From NCBI GenBank assembly GCA_030062745.1, contig CP099847.1:27204923-27268922 (forward strand): a stretch of 64,000 nt of DNA, given 5' to 3'. The translations under genes were made by a program, and so were the position numbers. The notes under the pieces are model-generated. The model made no database searches. It was not told the DNA's origin and was given only the letters and a program-made list of their open reading frames with translations. Shown here piece by piece: positions 59,541-64,000 of this stretch; position 1 is the first letter of the stretch; every line of letters starts with the position of its first letter. The stretch is from Capitulum mitella (taxonomy: Eukaryota > Arthropoda > Thecostraca > Pollicipedomorpha > Pollicipedidae).

Positions 59541-62055
59541 TAAGGGATGTTGTTCTCTGTCTGGCTAGCCACACATCCTTAACCTGAGCGTTGGAACAAG
59601 CACAACGGCTAAAAAAATGATGGTTGGTATTCGCGGTGAAATAGTTCTGTGGTGTCAACGAGAATCGTTGATGTCGAGCTGTTTAGGTTACGTTGCCGGT
59701 AATAGCTTACATTGAGAAATGTTAAGGTTACATTCCGTAATAAAACTGATGGAAATGAGTCATTGTGCTCTTAGCATCATAAAGCGCCGTGAAGGAGCTT
59801 TGGTTGCAGTGGAAGTAATTGAGCGTTTTGACCGAGGCACGGAAAAGCACTAGATGAATTCCAGAGGCGTAACGAAAGAACGCTGCAGGACATGTGCGGC
59901 GTTTTCGTGAAATTTTTCCGGTGCCACGGAAGATTTCAAGCGTGTTAGGCGAGAGAACTGCAGGATCTGGACAGTGCCCAAAGGAAATCTTCAAAGTGTC
60001 GCAGAATGCTGGGAGGTTTTCGCCGGATAATCGTAGTGTCAAGGATCTTGCTGACGTCAGAGTCGAGCTAAGAAGGCAGGGTGCAACCCAGGAGTTTCGG
60101 TAGCGTCGCAGAAGAATCGACTGCGAATTGGTTTGGTGCAGAATACTTCACGAATTCGCGTCCCATTGGTGCTCTTTTAGTACACTCTGCAAACCCGAGT
60201 CATCGGTGATAGCTTTTTTTTCTGCGTGAACTAAGCGCGCAGCGTCTGTTTTCAGCCATTCACAGTGGTGGGCAGCGTTACGCGGTTGAGGCCACTGTTT
60301 GAAAACTGCTCGTGTGACGAGACATTTGGCACATGATTTTTCTGGCCGAAATATCACAAGGCCTTCACAGTGAAAAGAATACCGACCCCTCGGATTAAAC
60401 CAACCTTAACGTGAGTCGGTCTGCCTCTCACCCCGATACCCCCGAAGCTTAGAACTGTGTATCTCAAACGTTTTGTAGAAATGACGGAACCATCCGAATT
60501 TATCAATGGTGCTCTCTAGCCTATACCATAGATGGCAGGCCGTACAAAGACTGGATTCCTTGGTCAGAGGATTATAAACTCAGGACACATTTCAGTTAGT
60601 AAGACGATCACACTTTACACGAGTTAATATTTTACAAGATTCACGAAAGTGCAGGATATGTAGGACCCCATGAAAACCTCATACCATTGTCGGACGGTAA
60701 AGAACCGAAGGAAAGTTTTCGGCATTTCCAGACCACCTTCCTCTTCAACATGAAACGAGGAGGCCTACGTTATCAGGCACTCTAACTCAGCTGTCAGCCA
60801 CAAAACTAGTTTTGGCTCACTAATCATCGTCCAACTTCGCGTTGAAAAACTTGGGGCATTCGTTGCCGTCATCTGTTGGCGGCGACATGATGGCCGCCAT
60901 TTTGGCCGTGGGACCTCGGTAATGGCCCCAGAGCATCGACGACAGCGCTGTAAGATCTGCAGCAAATAAACAACTCGCAAGTTCGATCCATTGCTATGTT
61001 CCAAATTGGGTCGCCAAGCCACCGCAGCTGATGGCGAAGTTTGCCCCATTAAGACGCAATCCCGAGTGAGATGCATGCACACAAACTTTATTAGACATGT
61101 TGTCTGTCAAAAGCGTTCCCACGTAAACAACACAAAAGCCCGACTACGTGTGCTAATGCCCATCGTAGCTCGAAAGTCCGAAATGTACATTGCTCCGCAA
61201 AACATTGCACACGTCCATGGAAACTGCAACTTTCCGCGCTCGTGACAGCCGCGAAGTGTTGCTGTCGTAACAGCGGCGTCCCTCCGGATCAGCCTCTCAG
61301 ACAAAACCAAAACTTGATGTCTTTAACAGGACTGTGGCCTTGAAAGCTATCCTTGGCCCGAAGGCCTCCTGACATTTCGGCAAATGGACTTCCCTTGAAA
61401 AGTCCCGATGGGCCCATCGGATTTTACGCCGCGCACGATATTACATAGCAACATCTTTCAGGCTGTAAAATAGACCCTGGACCGCAAACAGGAGCCCAGG
61501 ACGAGAAACAGCTTTGCGGTCTGGAGCAGACAGGTCTAATTATGGCGTGTCACGCATGAGCAAGTCTACGAAAGAATGGTAACGTGGCGCGTAAGCTAGA
61601 AGAGATATCCTAGAAGGTCGAATGATGACAAACCGAAGAATATGTGGGTGGGTTTTCAAGAGGTCTATGATCTAAAAATAATCTGCTCCAAGTACATGAC
61701 TTAAGTGACGTCACCCCGCTCGGAGTACGGGATCTCTGACCTAAAATTCATTCGTTTCCCAAATCCTCGCCGGACCAGAAACGCTCATTAAAACCCTCTT
61801 GGACTTTTTGAAGAGAACCGAAAAGGCGTAGAAGCGCAGAGACGCGGAACTTCTGGCAACGTTTCATCAATTTGTCATAAATCTTTGGTAGTTTTTTAAC
61901 CCGGAGTCGTCCCAGAGCAAAGACTACCATGCTCCAAAAATGTTGAGTGGCATAAGATCCAGTGAAATGTATTGACTGGCTTGTAACTTGTCGCAAAAAA
62001 GGAATGCGACGGATTCAACAACTATATCACCTCGAAGTTGTCGGGAGTTGCAAGG
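59541..62055. other. gene-poor stretch
   Basis: AT-rich with only short shadow frames on both strands. 61740-62030 resembles parts of 49170-49370 (e.g. GAAACGCTCATT / AGCACAGAAATGCG blocks) and may be an old repeat. No gene, RNA or element ends supported. The final 0.6 kb (63381-64000) is likewise empty. Confidence 0.35.
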
Positions 62056-63380
62056 TTAACACGCGCACTAGAAGAGGGTCTTTTTGTGCCCCCACCTGTT
62101 TTCCTTGAATATCTCGAGAACGGATCAGAGCTGGTTGCTGCTACTTTGTGGCATTTATCGTAATTGAATAACCCGTCCAATGGTGCAGAAAAATGGGAAA
62201 TCGGACGGAAATTTTTGAAGTTCCAAGCATTTAAAGTCAGGCAAGCACAACGAAAACGGCTGTGGTCGCTGCCAAATTGGAACTTTGTGAAAGAACTAGC
62301 GTTTTACCTAAGATTACGTTGTGAGCGCAATCACGCAACGTCATTTGGGCATAAGCGATGGATGTGTCAAGACGATAGCCAGGGTTAATAAGGGTCAAGG
62401 TCACCAAAGGTCAAGGTCAAACAGCTTGTGACCTGATCCAGATTTGTTTTGCAACATGTCGGTTTGTATGAAATACATATTCAAAGACCCTAATAAAAAC
62501 ACGTGTACGCACACTGATACACTTACAAATACCAGGGTCAGTGAAGGTCAAGGCCATCAATGGTCAAGGTCAAATGTCTTGTGACCTGGCCCAGATTTGC
62601 TTTGCGACATGTCGATTTGTATGAAATATGCATTCGAAGACCCCAATAAAAACGCGTGTGCGTACATGTATATGCTTACATATACACCAGGGGTATTTCG
62701 GGTCAAGGTCATCTCAGATATTTTGTGGCCTGGTCCATAATTATTTTGCGATATGCCAATTTGTATTAAATATGCATTCAAAGACTCTAATAAAGACACG
62801 TTGACACATTGGTACTCACAAGCATATAAATATACACCTATATATATATACATACATAAATAGGAACGCTGTAACTGTCCAAATGTATCGATGTTGACCA
62901 CTTTCACTGAAAATACGCCAAGTACACAAAAAGATCGTGTTTCGCCCTTATTTACAGTCAAGCTGCCCCGTGTTGCTCGAAATCTGATCTGCAAAAAACG
63001 AAAAAATGACGCCATATGTCAATGACCTGACATGGCCTCGACCCGAAATCCTCAGTCAAGACGCCAGATGGATGGAGGTTGTCGTGTTCCCCGTTTAAAT
63101 GGCCAAACAAACACCTTTTCCCGTTTCGTTCGAAAGTTGTACGAATGGCCTGTAGGGGCCGAGAAAGTGTCAAAAGTTGACCTTTCACACCCTATTTGAC
63201 CTTGAAGATATTAATCTAGGGTCATAAAAATTAAACGCAATGTAAATCGTTACAGCCCCAACTTGTCCATAAACTTTCATGTCTCTAGCTCTTTCCAAGA
63301 CCGAGATAGGAGGGGGGGGGGCACTTTTTGACCTCCCTTCCAGTGCGCGTTAGCACGAAACCTCCCACTGCGAGTGTTAA
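62056..63380 (-). mobile_element. family A TTAA-flanked element, copy 3 (inverted)
   Basis: 1325 bp between TTAA 62056 and TTAA 63377, reverse-complement of copies at 5194 and 41606. Ends CACGCGCACTAGAAGAGGG and, reverse-complemented on the right, CACTCGCAGTGGGAGG. The internal ~155-bp tandem units are present. Confidence 0.75.
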
Positions 63381-64000
63381 GTAAACTTTCTACCTTCTTC
63401 ACGTTTGTTGTCTTTATTGTGTTTATATACATTTACACACAATATTATCGTTAATGCTGTGGGCCCGTCTAAGCAGGTTTCTAATAAAAATGTACACATT
63501 GGCGTTTCGTATCCCCCTGACTCGGTAATATTACGTGTTGAACTGTGACCTGGGGCCAGGGCAAATTTTACGCCGAATTTTTGAGACCCTTTACTGTACA
63601 TAATTGATCAGTCGACAGTCTTGGACTATTTATCCATAATAACATGACTATTTTAATTGTTTGCTTTTGGTCGTTCAATTAACAGCCTTTCGACTGCGCC
63701 GTCGCTTGGTGCACAAATAACTTCCGTGAAACTCGTTTGGGACATGAGTGTCGTGAGGTGCGAGGGCCATAACGTGAGTCAGTTCTACAGTTTCGTGTCT
63801 GAGCAAGGACAATGCGACGGATGATTAGAAATAATGATAGAAATAAACGATTTAGAGGCCTCAAGACGTTCACTTACACTGATTTTATTTATGTATTTGA
63901 ACTTAACATGATTAATGCGGACACCAACCCAATTCTAGGCACGTAAATACGCGCTGTGTCATTCAATACCAACTGTATGCGTTAAAAAGTGTGACTGCTG

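Overview
This is animal nuclear DNA. It has split genes with canonical GT-AG introns, GC- and CpG-rich exons in AT-richer surroundings, and abundant small transposons, SINE/LINE debris and minisatellites. The klingon/wrapper-type adhesion gene points to an arthropod; a crustacean such as a barnacle would fit, but that is inference. No prokaryotic or viral gene was recognised, and no CRISPR array or intact tRNA.

Three genes can be reconstructed. (1) 20990 down to the left edge, minus strand: a klingon/wrapper-like secreted or GPI-linked cell-adhesion protein. It has a tiny signal-peptide exon, a large exon carrying about ten 15-residue repeats, three Ig domains each split over two exons, and the start of a fibronectin-III domain; the rest lies outside the window. 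The two Ig3 exons each carry a single-base frame disruption. (2) 23121-22240, minus strand: an intact, single-exon transcription elongation factor TFIIS. (3) 27095-38955, plus strand: a complete ten-exon DDHD1-type phosphatidic-acid-preferring phospholipase A1. Its exon lengths sum to 2208 bp (735 codons plus stop) and every intron phase matches. A fourth, unidentified and apparently broken plus-strand gene may be represented by exon-like segments between 53.7 and 59.5 kb.

The right-hand 23 kb is mostly mobile-element territory. Several unrelated element families of 1.2-1.4 kb all sit between TTAA tetranucleotides and have short terminal inverted repeats (the strongest begins CCCTATTCCCGG). 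That is the signature of non-autonomous piggyBac-superfamily elements. Two form a head-to-head inverted pair around a candidate exon. Their interiors are crowded with TGACCT/AGGTCA half-sites. A separate 220-330 bp hAT-like MITE family has at least four copies, three with recognisable 8-bp target duplications; one has split a minisatellite. A 5'-truncated LINE tail and one tRNA-derived SINE are also present.

The most unusual feature is a set of tandem repeats that start exactly at exon/intron junctions. DDHD1 exons 2 and 7 have extra upstream copies of their own 3' splice site plus exon start. Exon 3 of the adhesion gene has extra downstream copies of its exon end plus 5' splice site. Exon 2 of the adhesion gene is preceded by an array of CTGCAG-type acceptor-like units. 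These arrays multiply splice sites locally and would give truncated products if the decoys were used.
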